From: CAWIVH01 sp963839475
GTDB lineage: Bacteria; Acidobacteriota; UBA6911
Assembly (NCBI GenBank): GCA_963839475.1
Contig: CAWIVH010000001.1
Coordinates: forward strand, 992,001 to 1,056,000
Length of the DNA stretch: 64,000 nt
Reading direction: 5' to 3'
Part shown: one piece after another, positions 55,330 through 64,000 of the stretch
Layout of the letters: the number at the start of each line of letters is the position of its first letter
How positions within the stretch are numbered: position 1 is the first letter of the stretch
Made by a program: the position numbers and the translations under genes
Notes under the pieces: model-generated
Told to the model about the DNA's origin: nothing
Seen by the model: only the letters and a program-made list of their open reading frames with translations
The model's database searches: none

Positions 55330-56250
55330 ATGAAATGGCGGATATACTGGGAATTTGCGCGACCATTCACACTGTTGTCGCCGGCGATAGGGATCATCGC
55401 CGGAGGATTGGTCGCCTTGGGAGCCCATCCGAGCGGCTATTCCCCATGGGCTGATTCCTCCTGGAAGGTTGCGGTCAACGTCGCTCTCGGGGCGTTAATG
55501 GCCGCCACTTTAAATGCCGCATCCAACGGCCTGAATCAGATTTTCGATCTCCAGATAGACTGCATTAACAAGCCCCAGAGGCCCTTGCCTTCCAGGCGGC
55601 TCCAGCGGAACGATGCATGGAAGTTCACGACGGTCGCCTTCCTGATCGGCCTTCTTCTGGCCTGGTCGGTCAACCGGGAGTGTTTTTGGATCGCTTCGAT
55701 TGCCAGCCTGCTGACAACTGCCTATTCGGTTCCGCAGATCCGGATCAAGCGATGGAGCTTGCCCGCGGCGCTCACCATAGCGCTGCCGCGGGGCCTGCTT
55801 CTGCTGGTGGCGGGCTGGTCGACCGTGAAATCGACTATCAATCCTGAGCCGTGGCTCCTTGCCCTGCCGCTGGCTCTTTTTATGACCGGAGCTATCGTCA
55901 CCAAGGATTTTTCGGACATCGCCGGCGATCGCTCCGGCGGTTGCAGCACCTTGCCCATAATCTTCGGGGTCCGGAAAACGGCGTGGATTATCGCGCCATT
56001 CCTCGTGCTTCCCTTCCCGCTTTGGAGTTATTTCGCCTGGTGTGGTTGGCTCAGCGTTCCGCCCGGCGGAATATACCTGCTTTCCACCCTGCTGCCGATT
56101 CTCGGAGCCTACACCGATTACCGGATCCTGAAACACCCGGAAGAGCTCAGCCAGGGAGAAAACCACATCTCCTGGAAAATGATTTATCTGATGATGATGC
56201 TAGCGAACGTCGGGCTGGCGGTCCTCTACTCTCTGCTTCTCTTGCCCTGA
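55330..56250 (+). CDS. UbiA-family prenyltransferase
   Basis: The 306-residue membrane protein shows the first aspartate-rich motif NQIFDLQID (NxxxDxxxD) and the second KDFSDIAGDRSGG (DxxDxxGD), which bind prenyl diphosphate through magnesium, and seven to nine hydrophobic helices. Family members attach isoprenoid chains to aromatic rings (quinone, chlorophyll, haem) or to glycerol phosphates. It stands alone between divergent and convergent neighbours, so the acceptor cannot be inferred. The length is normal. Confidence 0.92.
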   Translation: MKWRIYWEFARPFTLLSPAIGIIAGGLVALGAHPSGYSPWADSSWKVAVNVALGALMAATLNAASNGLNQIFDLQIDCINKPQRPLPSRRLQRNDAWKFTTVAFLIGLLLAWSVNRECFWIASIASLLTTAYSVPQIRIKRWSLPAALTIALPRGLLLLVAGWSTVKSTINPEPWLLALPLALFMTGAIVTKDFSDIAGDRSGGCSTLPIIFGVRKTAWIIAPFLVLPFPLWSYFAWCGWLSVPPGGIYLLSTLLPILGAYTDYRILKHPEELSQGENHISWKMIYLMMMLANVGLAVLYSLLLLP

Positions 56251-56266
56251 GAATTTTCTCCAGGAA

Positions 56267-57808
56267 TCAGACGACGACAGACTCGCGGTATTCCCCGAAG
56301 ATCCGGCGCATGGCTTGCGAGATTTCCCCGACGGTTGCGAATGCTTCGACGGCGCCCAGGATAAACGGAACGAGATTCTCCTCGGATGTGGCGGCTTTTT
56401 CCAGTTGCTCCAGAGCCTTTGAGACGGCTGCGCCGTCACGGGTCGCCCGCAATTCAGCCAGCCTGCGGCGCTGGTTTTCGCCCACGGATTCATCGACTAC
56501 GTGGAGATCGATCGGCACTTGCTCGCCTGTCGTAAACCGGTTGACGCCGACGATAATGTTTTCGCCGGATTCGATCCCTCTCTGATAGCGATAAGCCGAC
56601 TCCTGGATTTCCCTTTGCACGTAGCCGATCTCGATGGCGCGAAGCATGCCTCCCAGATCATCGATCTTGCGGATGTACGTCTCGGCTTCGGCTTCTATCC
56701 TATCCGTCATTTCCTCGATGGCATAAGAACCGCCCGCCGGGTCGACTGTGTTGGTCACCCCGCTCTCATAAGCGAGGATTTGCTGAGTTCGCAGCGCGGT
56801 CCGGGCTGCGCTTTCACTGGGAAGCGCCAGGGCTTCGTCGAGCGAGTTGGTGTGGAGAGATTGCGTGCCGCCGAGCACCGCTGCCAGAGCCTGCAGCGTC
56901 ACGCGCACGATATTGTTTTCAGGCTGCTGAGCCGTGAGAGTGCTCCCTGCGGTCTGGGTGTGGAATTTCATCGCCCAGGACTTGGGACTTCGGGCGCAGA
57001 AACGCTCGCGCATGATGCGCGCCCAGAGCCTGCGGGCGGCGCGGTACTTCGCGATCTCCTCGAGAAAGTTGTTATGCGCGTTGAAAAAGAAGGATAACTG
57101 CCCTGCAAATTCGTCAATTTCAAGGCCGGCGTCCACGGCTGCCTGAACGTAGGTAATGCCGTCGGCAAGCGTGAAAGCAACTTCCTGGGTAGCGGTGGAG
57201 CCGGCTTCCCTGATGTGGTAGCCGCTGATGGAGATCACATTCCAGTTAGGAACCTGCTTCTGACAAAAGGCAAAAATGTCGGTGGTCAGGCGCAATGAGG
57301 GCTTGGGCGGATAAATGAAAGTGCCGCGGGCGATATATTCCTTCAGGATGTCATTTTGTATGGTTCCGCGCAGGTTCGCCCAGGCAACTCCCCGCCGGCG
57401 GGCTAGGGCGAGGACCATCGATAAAAGAATGGCGGCAGTGCTGTTGATGGTCATCGAAATCGAGACTTTTTCCAGCGGGATATCCCGAAGCAGGACTTCC
57501 ATATCTTGGAGGGAAGGAATGGAAACCCCCACTTTTCCGACCTCCCCGGCTGCAAGAGGATGGTCCGGATCCATGCCCATCTGGGTTGGAAGGTCAAAAG
57601 CGACGCTCAGGCCCGTCTGTCCCTGGCGCAGCAGGTACTGATACCGTTCATTCGATTCCGCGGCTGTGCCGAAGCCGGCGTATTGGCGCATGGTCCAAAG
57701 CCGCCCGCGATACATGTTCGGGTAAATCCCTCGGGTAAAGGGAAACTCCCCGGGCCGCCCCAGTTTCACCGGAACAGCTTCCGGCGAAGCCGCCACTCCC
57801 TCGCTCAT
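56267..57808 (-). CDS. Methylmalonyl-CoA mutase-type catalytic subunit (no B12-binding domain)
   Basis: The 513-residue protein follows the mutase barrel: PFTRGIYPNMYRGRLWTMRQ, the substrate loop QGQTGLSVAFDLPTQMGMD, SISMTINSTAAILLSM, GTIQNDILKEYIARGTFIYP, the catalytic histidine in SISGYHIREAG, and QTAGSTLTAQQPENNIVRVT with LGGTQSLHTNSLDEALALPS. It ends before the cobalamin-binding domain that single-chain mutases have, so like isobutyryl- and ethylmalonyl-type enzymes it needs a separate small subunit, which is not in the window. AGGAG lies 7 nt before ATG 57808. It may convert methylmalonyl- or another branched acyl-CoA. Confidence 0.92.
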   Translation of the reverse strand: MSEGVAASPEAVPVKLGRPGEFPFTRGIYPNMYRGRLWTMRQYAGFGTAAESNERYQYLLRQGQTGLSVAFDLPTQMGMDPDHPLAAGEVGKVGVSIPSLQDMEVLLRDIPLEKVSISMTINSTAAILLSMVLALARRRGVAWANLRGTIQNDILKEYIARGTFIYPPKPSLRLTTDIFAFCQKQVPNWNVISISGYHIREAGSTATQEVAFTLADGITYVQAAVDAGLEIDEFAGQLSFFFNAHNNFLEEIAKYRAARRLWARIMRERFCARSPKSWAMKFHTQTAGSTLTAQQPENNIVRVTLQALAAVLGGTQSLHTNSLDEALALPSESAARTALRTQQILAYESGVTNTVDPAGGSYAIEEMTDRIEAEAETYIRKIDDLGGMLRAIEIGYVQREIQESAYRYQRGIESGENIIVGVNRFTTGEQVPIDLHVVDESVGENQRRRLAELRATRDGAAVSKALEQLEKAATSEENLVPFILGAVEAFATVGEISQAMRRIFGEYRESVVV

Positions 57809-58016
57809 ATCAAATCTCCTATCATTGTAAAAGTGCCAAGCTGGAGCGATAAGTTATTATATTTTAACAATTATGTCATATCGCACTCAGGCGAAACTAA
57901 GTTCATTATTGACAGGTCCGTCCGGCTTCTTTAACATTCTAGCAGGACAGAGGGGCTTTTCCAGCCATCGAATTATATCCTGACTGGTGGAGAAGCCGGC
58001 TGGCAAGGAGAATAGG

Positions 58017-58304
58017 ATGTTGGACGAAGAAATCAAGCGTCTCATGAAGAGCCTGGGGGAATCGATCAATGAAACTCTGGGCGAATCCCCGAAAATCAAC
58101 GGCTCCATTCAAGCCATTCGGGATGCCGGCTACGAGGTAAACCTCATTATCGAGGCCAAGATCGGATTCAACCGGAAGAGCAAAGGGGACGAAGAAGCGG
58201 CAACTCTGCCTGAAAAGATTGATGGACCGGTCCGTCTGCGCATTACCAATGAAGACGCTAAATTCCTCAGATCATTAAAGATAGCTGTTGATTTAGAACC
58301 CTGA
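58017..58304 (+). CDS. Small protein of unknown function
   Basis: The 95-residue protein begins at ATG 58017 with AAGGAG 6-8 nt upstream. It is helical at first (MLDEEIKRLMKSLGESINET), then VNGSI-like ASINGSIQAIRDAGYEVN-type sequence, a charged loop and VRLRITNEDAKFLRSLKIAV. It has no signal peptide, membrane segment or cysteine. Convergent with bactofilin and close to parAB. I do not recognise the family. Confidence 0.7.
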   Translation: MLDEEIKRLMKSLGESINETLGESPKINGSIQAIRDAGYEVNLIIEAKIGFNRKSKGDEEAATLPEKIDGPVRLRITNEDAKFLRSLKIAVDLEP

Positions 58305-58456
58305 TCCGGGTCCCTCCCATCCTCTCGGAAAACGGCAGGCCGATGGAGCGTGCTACCGCGTCGGGAAGGTTGAGCCAGTTTCTCTTGGGATAGTCTCCCC
58401 TCGATCGGTTTTCCTGCAGAGACTTTTTGTTACCTGATCGATGATGAAGCTTGGCA

Positions 58457-58855
58457 CTAGGGAGCGGGCTCAACAGCTTTCAGCTGCACGGGTTCAACCG
58501 GCTTCACCTGTTTATTCTCGCTCATGTTGCACTTGCCTTCGAAGAACGCGCCGGCTTCGATAATCAGGCAGGGAGTATAAAGCTCTCCATAGACTCTGCC
58601 GTCCTTATGAATTTCGACGCGGTCGGAAGCGCGGATCACCCCGTGGAACTCGCCGTTGATCGAGATCCGTTTGATCAAGACCTCGGCCTCGACCTTCCCT
58701 TTGGATCCTATGGCCAGGACTCCCTCGGACCGGATTTTGCCTTTTATGATGCCATCAACGCGGAATCCGTCTCTAAAACTGATCTCTCCGTTCAATTCCA
58801 CGCCTTCCCCCAAAAGGCTTTGGATTTCGTCCGGTTTCTCTTTGCCAAATTTCAT
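58457..58855 (-). CDS. Bactofilin
   Basis: The 132-residue protein from ATG 58855 (GGGAG upstream) is a bactofilin: a short N-terminal tail, then a right-handed beta-helix of repeats (GVELNGEISFRDGFRVDGII, KGKIRSEGVLAIGSKGKVEA, VLIKRISINGEFHGVIRASD) and a proline-rich C-terminal tail. Bactofilins form nucleotide-free filaments that scaffold cell-shape or chromosome-segregation machinery. It starts 17 bp after the parB stop on the same strand, so it belongs to the parAB operon; in Myxococcus bactofilins BacNOP associate with ParABS, which suggests a similar link. Confidence 0.92.
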   Translation of the reverse strand: MKFGKEKPDEIQSLLGEGVELNGEISFRDGFRVDGIIKGKIRSEGVLAIGSKGKVEAEVLIKRISINGEFHGVIRASDRVEIHKDGRVYGELYTPCLIIEAGAFFEGKCNMSENKQVKPVEPVQLKAVEPAP

Positions 58856-58872
58856 AGTCCGACTCCCTTGGG

Positions 58873-59727
58873 CTACTTTCGATTCTCGGTGAGGATACCA
58901 TATACCCGGGCAAGATCGTCCGGGCTGTAAAAGTGGATGCGGATCTCCCCCGCACCTTTTGCATTTTGAGTGGTGACAATTTCGACCTTGGTTGCAAGCC
59001 ATACTCTCAGCCGGTCGGCGGCGGCGGCGGTGTTCGGGTCCATCCCCCGGGCGGGTTTGGTGCTTTTGCGGTTATGTTTTTTGGCCCACCTTTCCGCCTC
59101 CCGCACAGACCAGCCGCGGGCGGCAATGGTAGTGGCGATGGTGGCCATTTCCGAAGGTGAAAGGGTGGCCGAGAGCAAAGCGCGGGCGTGGCCCGGGGAG
59201 ATTTTACCTTCCGCAACCATGAGTTTGACGGCGGAAGGTAGTTTCAGAAGCCGAAGGGCGTTGGCGACCGTGCTGCGTTCTTTTCCGATGCGCTCTGCCA
59301 GCTCTTCCTGGGAAAGCCCGAGGTGATTGAGGAGGTTCTGGAAGGCCTGCGCTTCTTCGATCGGATTGAGGTCTTCCCGCTGGATATTTTCGACCAGGGC
59401 CTGCTCGAGAAGATTGTCGTCGGGCACATCGCGGATAACCACGGGCACTTTCAAAAGCCCGGCACGTTGTGCTGCCATCAAGCGGCGTTCGCCCGCAACC
59501 AGCTGGTAGCGATCTCCGAACGGGCGCAACAGGAGAGGTTGAATCACCCCATTCACCCGGATCGAGGCGGCCAGCTGATCCAGCTTCACCTCGTCGAATT
59601 TCTGACGGGGTTGCAGCGGATTGGGGCTGATTTTGTCAATATCGATTTCGTTCAGGGCGATGCTGGCGCTAGATTCTGTTTCCGGAATCAGAGCTCCCAG
59701 GCCCCTGCCCAGCACCTTTTTTGTCAT
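58873..59727 (-). CDS. parB: Chromosome-partitioning protein ParB
   Basis: The 284-residue protein has the ParA-binding N-terminal box (GRGLGALIP), the CTPase/ParB domain with NPLQPRQKFDE, the GERRLMAAQRAG motif and VENIQREDLNPIEEA, then a helix-turn-helix (SQEELAERIGKERSTVANAL) for parS recognition, a basic linker and a C-terminal dimer domain. Reported ParBs of this length are chromosomal. It follows parA with a 59-bp overlap and precedes bactofilin. Its two parS targets are at 60560 and 60711. Confidence 0.96.
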   Translation of the reverse strand: MTKKVLGRGLGALIPETESSASIALNEIDIDKISPNPLQPRQKFDEVKLDQLAASIRVNGVIQPLLLRPFGDRYQLVAGERRLMAAQRAGLLKVPVVIRDVPDDNLLEQALVENIQREDLNPIEEAQAFQNLLNHLGLSQEELAERIGKERSTVANALRLLKLPSAVKLMVAEGKISPGHARALLSATLSPSEMATIATTIAARGWSVREAERWAKKHNRKSTKPARGMDPNTAAAADRLRVWLATKVEIVTTQNAKGAGEIRIHFYSPDDLARVYGILTENRK

Positions 59728-60481
59728 GGTTCAGAATTTCCTTGGCTAAACTGATATAACTATCGGCCCCTTTTGACCGTATGTCATATAAAATAATAGG
59801 CTTGCCAAAACTTGGCGCCTCGGCCAGACGCACGTTCCGGGGTATGACCGTGTGGAGCAGGCGCTCCTGAAAATAGCCTTTTAGGTCGGCGCGCACCTGG
59901 TTGCTAAGGTTGGTGCGCTCATCGAACATGGTCAGGACTACCCACCTTAAAACCAGTTCAGGGTTAAATCCGCGTTTCACACGCTGAACCGTTTCCATCA
60001 AGTCGGTGATTCCCTCAAGGGCGAAATATTCGCACTGGATGGGAACCAGGACTGATTGCGCTGCAACCAGGCCGTTCAGGGTCAATATGTTCAGGGATGG
60101 CGGCGTATCGATCAGGATGTAGTCGAAGTGCGGCAGTACCGGCTCAAGCAACTTTTTGAGAACAAATTCGCGTTCCGGCATTTCGAGCAACTCGATGGCC
60201 GCACCGGTCAGGTTTTTGTCCGCGGGTGCGAGCTTGAGATTATCGAGCTCCGTCGGAACGATGATAGATGCGAGAGGCTCGTCGAGGATCATGGCATGAT
60301 AGACGCTCCGCCTCACCGCCGATTTGGCTAAACCCAAGCCGCTGGTGCAGTTGGCCTGGGCATCCGTATCGACAACCAGGACGCGCATGTCAGCCATAGC
60401 CAGGGCAGCGGCCAGATTGATGACGGTGGTGGTTTTACCCACTCCCCCTTTCTGGTTTGTGATGGCAATGACCTTGGCCAC
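59669..60481 (-). CDS. parA: Chromosome-partitioning ATPase ParA (Soj)
   Basis: The 270-residue ATPase has the deviant Walker A NQKGGVGKTTTVINLA at the N terminus, DTDAQANCTSGLG, the catalytic IDTPPSLNILT and the C-terminal MFDERTNLSNQV typical of Soj/ParA type Ib proteins. It should bind DNA as an ATP dimer and be released by ParB. The start is a GTG at 60481 with GGAGG 4 nt upstream. It overlaps parB by 59 bp and lies immediately left of the parS pair. Confidence 0.96.
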   Translation of the reverse strand: MAKVIAITNQKGGVGKTTTVINLAAALAMADMRVLVVDTDAQANCTSGLGLAKSAVRRSVYHAMILDEPLASIIVPTELDNLKLAPADKNLTGAAIELLEMPEREFVLKKLLEPVLPHFDYILIDTPPSLNILTLNGLVAAQSVLVPIQCEYFALEGITDLMETVQRVKRGFNPELVLRWVVLTMFDERTNLSNQVRADLKGYFQERLLHTVIPRNVRLAEAPSFGKPIILYDIRSKGADSYISLAKEILNHDKKGAGQGPGSSDSGNRI

Positions 60482-60559
60482 GCACCCTCCGGAACAGGTA
60501 ACGGGGGGAGAATATCATAGTTATTTGAGTCGGCTCAAACAGAATCAGGCGCAAAACCG

Positions 60560-60575
60560 AGTTTCACGTGAAACA
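60560..60575. promoter_or_regulatory. parS site 1 (one mismatch)
   Basis: AGTTTCACGTGAAACA matches the bacterial chromosomal parS consensus TGTTTCACGTGAAACA at 15 of 16 positions. It is 79 bp upstream of the parA start. Confidence 0.9.
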
Positions 60576-60710
60576 TTCGGCGGTTTTGAACCAGGATGAC
60601 CGCCAGGACCTCGATTTTTATCTTGCCGCACCCCTGAATAGTCACCTTAGCCAGCTCCACATTCTGGATTGGAGGTGCTTGCAGATTCGAAAATGAAGGG
60701 GGGAGAAAAA

Positions 60711-60726
60711 TGTTTCACGTGAAACA
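60711..60726. promoter_or_regulatory. parS site 2 (perfect)
   Basis: TGTTTCACGTGAAACA is a perfect parS palindrome. It begins in the intergenic region and ends exactly against the rsmG stop codon at 60727. Together with site 1 it marks a ParB loading zone between rsmG and parA. Confidence 0.95.
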
Positions 60727-61371
60727 TTATGAAGAGCGGCCGGAATAAATCGACAAAAACCAGCCTTCACGGAAGGGGCAGCCGTGCCTTTCCAAGAGCT
60801 CAGTCTTCTTTTCCCAGACTATGGGGTCCTCCAGAGCCAGGGTTTTGCCATGGAAAAGGTAAAAAAGGGTTTCCTTCGAGCTCTGCTTTAAAAGCTCCTC
60901 TGCCTCCGGCCGGCTCAACTTGAGAGCTTTCCACGAAACCGAAATCCAGTTCCCACCTTCCGGTTCGCCCACCAGAAAATCAGCCAGGCGTTTTTGCACA
61001 ATCCTCGTGCCACTCAGGTTCAACTCCCGCGTCACCGCTTCCAGAAAGGTAACCCGCTTCAGCCGGCTCTCCACCAGGCAAAGCCTCAATCCGGGCCGAA
61101 GAATGCGAATGGGAATCGCAGGGAACCCGGCGCCGCTGCCGATATCCAAATGAACTCCTGGTTCCTTGGGCATGTGTCCGGCTGCCCAGATCGCTTCGCA
61201 AAAAAGCGCTTCGAGAGACCGCCATTCCAGCGAAGCCGTTAGATTCACCCTGGCATTCCATTTTTCCAGGAGCTGCAAATAACGGCGGAATTGACGGGCC
61301 TCTTCCGACGTGCCGGCAATGCCGAACTCGCCCAAGGCCTCGACCAGCAAATTCTCCAGGTGCTCAGTCAT
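60727..61371 (-). CDS. rsmG: 16S rRNA (guanine-527 N7) methyltransferase RsmG (GidB)
   Basis: The 214-residue SAM-dependent methyltransferase modifies G527 of 16S rRNA. The SAM-binding motif is HLDIGSGAGFPAIPIRI, followed by LCLVESRLKRVTFLEAV and WKALKLS. ATG 61371 overlaps the mnmG stop by 8 bp; an in-frame ATG at 61386 lies inside mnmG. The gene order mnmE-mnmG-rsmG-parA-parB is the conserved origin-proximal cluster. Confidence 0.95.
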   Translation of the reverse strand: MTEHLENLLVEALGEFGIAGTSEEARQFRRYLQLLEKWNARVNLTASLEWRSLEALFCEAIWAAGHMPKEPGVHLDIGSGAGFPAIPIRILRPGLRLCLVESRLKRVTFLEAVTRELNLSGTRIVQKRLADFLVGEPEGGNWISVSWKALKLSRPEAEELLKQSSKETLFYLFHGKTLALEDPIVWEKKTELLERHGCPFREGWFLSIYSGRSS

Positions 61372-63292
61372 CCTGCACCGTGCCATCCGGCTTTCCCGCC
61401 CGGGAGGCGAGGTGAAGATTCAGGATCGAAATGGCCGCGGGGGTCACTCCGGGGATCCTGGAAGCCATGCCCAGATCCAAGGGCTGAATCCGCGAAAGCT
61501 TTTCACGGATTTCTCGGCTCAGCCCCTCAATCTTCCAATAGTCGAAATCGCTGGGAATCTTTCTTGTTCCAGCCTTTTTCATCCGTTCTGATTCCACAGA
61601 TTGCTGTCGGATGTAGCCTTCATACTTCACTTCAATTTCAGCGATTTGTTCTGCCTCCGGAGCGAATCTCAAGCCAGCGCCGTCCAGAGCCGGACGAAAA
61701 TCCACCCATGCGACCTCGGGACGGCGCAGCAGCTGCTCCAATGTCGTGCCCTTGGCCTCAATACCCAATTTCTCAACCAGCTTCGGCAAGGTTGCCGGAT
61801 TGCAGCGCTGCGTGCGCAAAAACCGCCGTAGCTCCTCCACTTCAGTGTACTTGGCCCTAAACCCTTCGAAGCGTGATTCCGGCACCAGCCCCAGTTGGTG
61901 CCCGATCGGGGTGAGGCGGCGGTCGGCATTGTCGATGCGCAAAAGCAACCGCAATTCCGATCGCGAAGTGAACATCCTATAAGGTTCATCCACCCCGCGG
62001 GTCACCAGATCGTCGACCATGATTCCGATATAACTCTCCTGCCGGGGAAAGACCATCGGCGCTTTGTCCCCGGCTTTCAGCGCTGCGTTGATACCCGCAA
62101 CCAGGCCTTGCGCTGCCGCCTCTTCATACCCCGTCGTCCCGTTGATCTGTCCGGCATGGAACAATGCGGCGACCTTCTTGGTCTCGAGCGTGGGATAGAG
62201 TTCGGTGGGCTGGACGAAATCATATTCAATCGCATAGCCGGGACGGATCATTCTGGCCTCCTCCAGACCTTCAATCCGGTGCAGCGCCTCCTGCTGTACG
62301 TCGACCGGCATGCTCGTCGACAGCCCGTTCAAATAAACCTCATGGGTATCCAGGCCTTCAGGCTCCAGGAAGATCTGATGGCGGTCTCGATCCGCAAATT
62401 TTACGACCTTGTCCTCAATGCTCGGACAATACCGCGGCCCAATTCCCACGATTTCGCCTCCATAAAGAGGCGAGCGCCGCAGATTCTCCCGCAGGACCTT
62501 ATGGACTCTTTCATTGGTGTAACCGATAAAACACGATATCTGCGGCAGCTCCACCCGGCGGGTGGAGAATGAAAAGAAGGTCGGCTCCGAATCCCCCTGC
62601 TGCTCCTCAAAACGGGAATAGTCAATCGTCCGGCCATCCAGTCGCGGCGGCGTGCCGGTTTTTAGGCGCCCGAGCACAAATCCTATTTCTTGCAGATATT
62701 GCGCCAGCAAAACTGATGCTGCTTCACCGTTCCTGCCCGCCGCATACTTCATGTCACCCACATGGATCAACCCATTTAGAAAAGTCCCGGTGGTAATGAC
62801 AACCGACCGCGTCTGAAAACTCCGGCCATCCAGAGTGGTGATGCCGCTGATTCTGCCGCCCTCCAGAATCATCCGGACGACTTCGGCTTGATGCAAAAAG
62901 AGGTTTGGCCGCGACTCTAATAATCGTCGCATCTCATTGCGATATTTAGACTTATCGGATTGACAGCGAGGGGAACGAACCGCCGGGCCGCGGCTTGCAT
63001 TGAGCAGGCGGAACTGGATCCCGGTGCGATCGGCAACCACCCCCATGATGCCGCCTAAAGCATCGATCTCCCGCACCAGGTGACCTTTGGCGATTCCTCC
63101 TATCGCGGGATTGCACGACATCTGGGCTATCAAATCCAGGTTGAGGGTGAACAGTGCCGTGCGTGCACCCATGGCCGCGGCAGCGGCAGCAGCCTCGCAG
63201 CCTGCATGGCCGGCACCAATCACAACAACATCATAGGACTCGCAGAATGCCGGCAACCCGGATGCCCCCCATTCATCGGCAGTAGGACCCAA
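61364..63292 (-). CDS. mnmG: tRNA uridine-34 5-carboxymethylaminomethyl modification enzyme MnmG (GidA)
   Basis: The 642-residue FAD enzyme works with MnmE to modify wobble uridine. It has the FAD-binding VVVIGAGHAGCEAAAAAAAM near residue 21, the CNPAIGGIAKGHLVREIDAL signature, VITTGTFLNGLIHVG, the YCPSIEDKVVKFADRDRHQI motif and the C-terminal helical domain ending with DFDYWKIEGLSREIREKL. No ATG is available: the frame begins with TTG 63292, with a second TTG at 63256 closer to the FAD motif; either may be used. It ends in an 8-bp overlap with rsmG. Confidence 0.95.
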   Translation of the reverse strand: MGPTADEWGASGLPAFCESYDVVVIGAGHAGCEAAAAAAAMGARTALFTLNLDLIAQMSCNPAIGGIAKGHLVREIDALGGIMGVVADRTGIQFRLLNASRGPAVRSPRCQSDKSKYRNEMRRLLESRPNLFLHQAEVVRMILEGGRISGITTLDGRSFQTRSVVITTGTFLNGLIHVGDMKYAAGRNGEAASVLLAQYLQEIGFVLGRLKTGTPPRLDGRTIDYSRFEEQQGDSEPTFFSFSTRRVELPQISCFIGYTNERVHKVLRENLRRSPLYGGEIVGIGPRYCPSIEDKVVKFADRDRHQIFLEPEGLDTHEVYLNGLSTSMPVDVQQEALHRIEGLEEARMIRPGYAIEYDFVQPTELYPTLETKKVAALFHAGQINGTTGYEEAAAQGLVAGINAALKAGDKAPMVFPRQESYIGIMVDDLVTRGVDEPYRMFTSRSELRLLLRIDNADRRLTPIGHQLGLVPESRFEGFRAKYTEVEELRRFLRTQRCNPATLPKLVEKLGIEAKGTTLEQLLRRPEVAWVDFRPALDGAGLRFAPEAEQIAEIEVKYEGYIRQQSVESERMKKAGTRKIPSDFDYWKIEGLSREIREKLSRIQPLDLGMASRIPGVTPAAISILNLHLASRAGKPDGTVQDD

Positions 63293-63462
63293 TCACACGC
63301 TCTTCAATCTATTATAAGGGTTCATCGGCAGGATGGAAGCCCGCAGGAGCCGGACAAATCAATGGCTGATCGCATAATTGGATCCGCCCCGGGGTCTGGG
63401 CGACCATTTAAGAAGGAGCGGCATTACTGGTGTACCTCGATCAAATCCTGGCTTTAGAATTG

Positions 63463-64000
63463 TCATTTCCCGATGCAGAATCTGGAAAAGATCTCCCCCA
63501 GTATCTCCTCACTCCCCACCTCGCCGGTGAGCGCGCCCATTTCGCGCAGCGCGCCGTGAAGATCCACCAGCACAAATTCTTCCGACAGGCCCTTTCGCAA
63601 CGCACCGGAAGCTGCTTCAAGAAAATGCAAGCACTTCTCGAGGCACTGGCACTGGCGAAGATTGGTAATGAGGATTCCCTCGCTCTGAATGCCGCGCTCG
63701 CCGAACAGGTGTTTGATGATCTCCTTCCGCAAATCCGGTATCCCTTCCCCGGTCCGCGCTGACACCCGGCAGACCGGCCAGGGCCCGGCCAGCGAAGAAA
63801 GGTCCTCGATCCGCCAGGCACACTGAACGTCGATCTTGTTCAGCACAAGAATGCACGAACAGGCCCCGAGCCTCTCTTTGAGAGCGGAATCCTCCATGGC
63901 CGGCGGACGGCTGCCGTCCAGCACCAGGAGGCTGGCATCCGCATCTGCAATCGCCTGAAAGCTGCGATCCATGCCCAGGCGTTCGAGCTTATCCACAGAC
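63463..64000 (-). CDS. mnmE: tRNA modification GTPase MnmE, C-terminal part (continues beyond window)
   Basis: The 179 visible residues cover the end of the G domain and the C-terminal helical domain: FQAIADADASLLVLDGSRPP, the NKxD motif in CILVLNKIDVQ, SARTGEGIPDLRKEI, the helical EEFVLVDLHGALREMGALTG and the terminal FSRFCIGK, the universal MnmE cysteine ending. The N-terminal tetrahydrofolate-binding domain and the Walker motifs lie to the right of the window. It is the first gene of the mnmE-mnmG-rsmG-parAB set, 171 bp from mnmG. Confidence 0.95.
   Translation of the reverse strand, partial: SVDKLERLGMDRSFQAIADADASLLVLDGSRPPAMEDSALKERLGACSCILVLNKIDVQCAWRIEDLSSLAGPWPVCRVSARTGEGIPDLRKEIIKHLFGERGIQSEGILITNLRQCQCLEKCLHFLEAASGALRKGLSEEFVLVDLHGALREMGALTGEVGSEEILGEIFSRFCIGK

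Noticed and set aside
63293..63462. Possible small RNA or gene between mnmG and mnmE
   Set aside because: No hairpin with U-tract, no coding pattern; treated as ordinary spacer.

Overview
The window looks like chromosomal DNA from a GC-rich Gram-negative bacterium, most likely Acidobacteriota or a relative. This is inferred from gene content: four large Ser/Thr kinases with extracytoplasmic WD40-like (PD40) propellers, a carboxypeptidase-regulatory/beta-barrel protein, double-FtsX permeases and a DUF5107-TPR protein. No rRNA gene or other species marker is present. The right end carries mnmE-mnmG-rsmG-parA-parB with two parS sites, an arrangement usually found near the replication origin.

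Layout. 1-6.2 kb: start of a sugar-ABC ATPase gene, then a tight operon of LolD/MacB-type ATPase, FtsX permease, LolA-like periplasmic protein and outer-membrane barrel. 6.2-11.2 kb: ornithine-cyclodeaminase-family enzyme, amidohydrolase, small membrane protein and a plug-less barrel. 11.5-16.9 kb: a sigma-54-type promoter followed by a PDZ/membrane histidine kinase (split by an apparent frameshift), its NtrC-family regulator and a TPR protein. 17-25.3 kb: a degenerate peptidase-like secreted protein, a STAS protein, enolase, an OppD/OppF ATPase pair without permeases, a Yip1 protein, and a MacB-type ATPase with a MacA-type adaptor but no permease.

25.6-45.9 kb is the most unusual region. Four kinase-propeller genes, all on the minus strand, alternate with small inserted modules: a nucleotidyltransferase pair, rpiB plus a Tat-exported ADP-ribosylglycohydrolase, an AbrB/PIN and a Phd/PIN toxin-antitoxin pair, two full REP-associated tyrosine transposase (RAYT) elements and three deletion derivatives of them. 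Nearly every module ends against a roughly 80-130 bp 'kinase tail', either the 3' end of an intact kinase gene or an orphan remnant of one. One further kinase has collapsed by an internal deletion. The region appears to be a recombining paralogue array.

45.9-64 kb: DUF5107-TPR, glycerophosphodiesterase, YfhO and a frameshifted alkaline-phosphatase-superfamily membrane hydrolase (all minus), a UbiA prenyltransferase, a methylmalonyl-CoA-mutase-type subunit, a small unknown protein, bactofilin, parB, parA, two parS sites, rsmG, mnmG and the 3' part of mnmE. All coordinates and motifs were read by eye; no database search was run.
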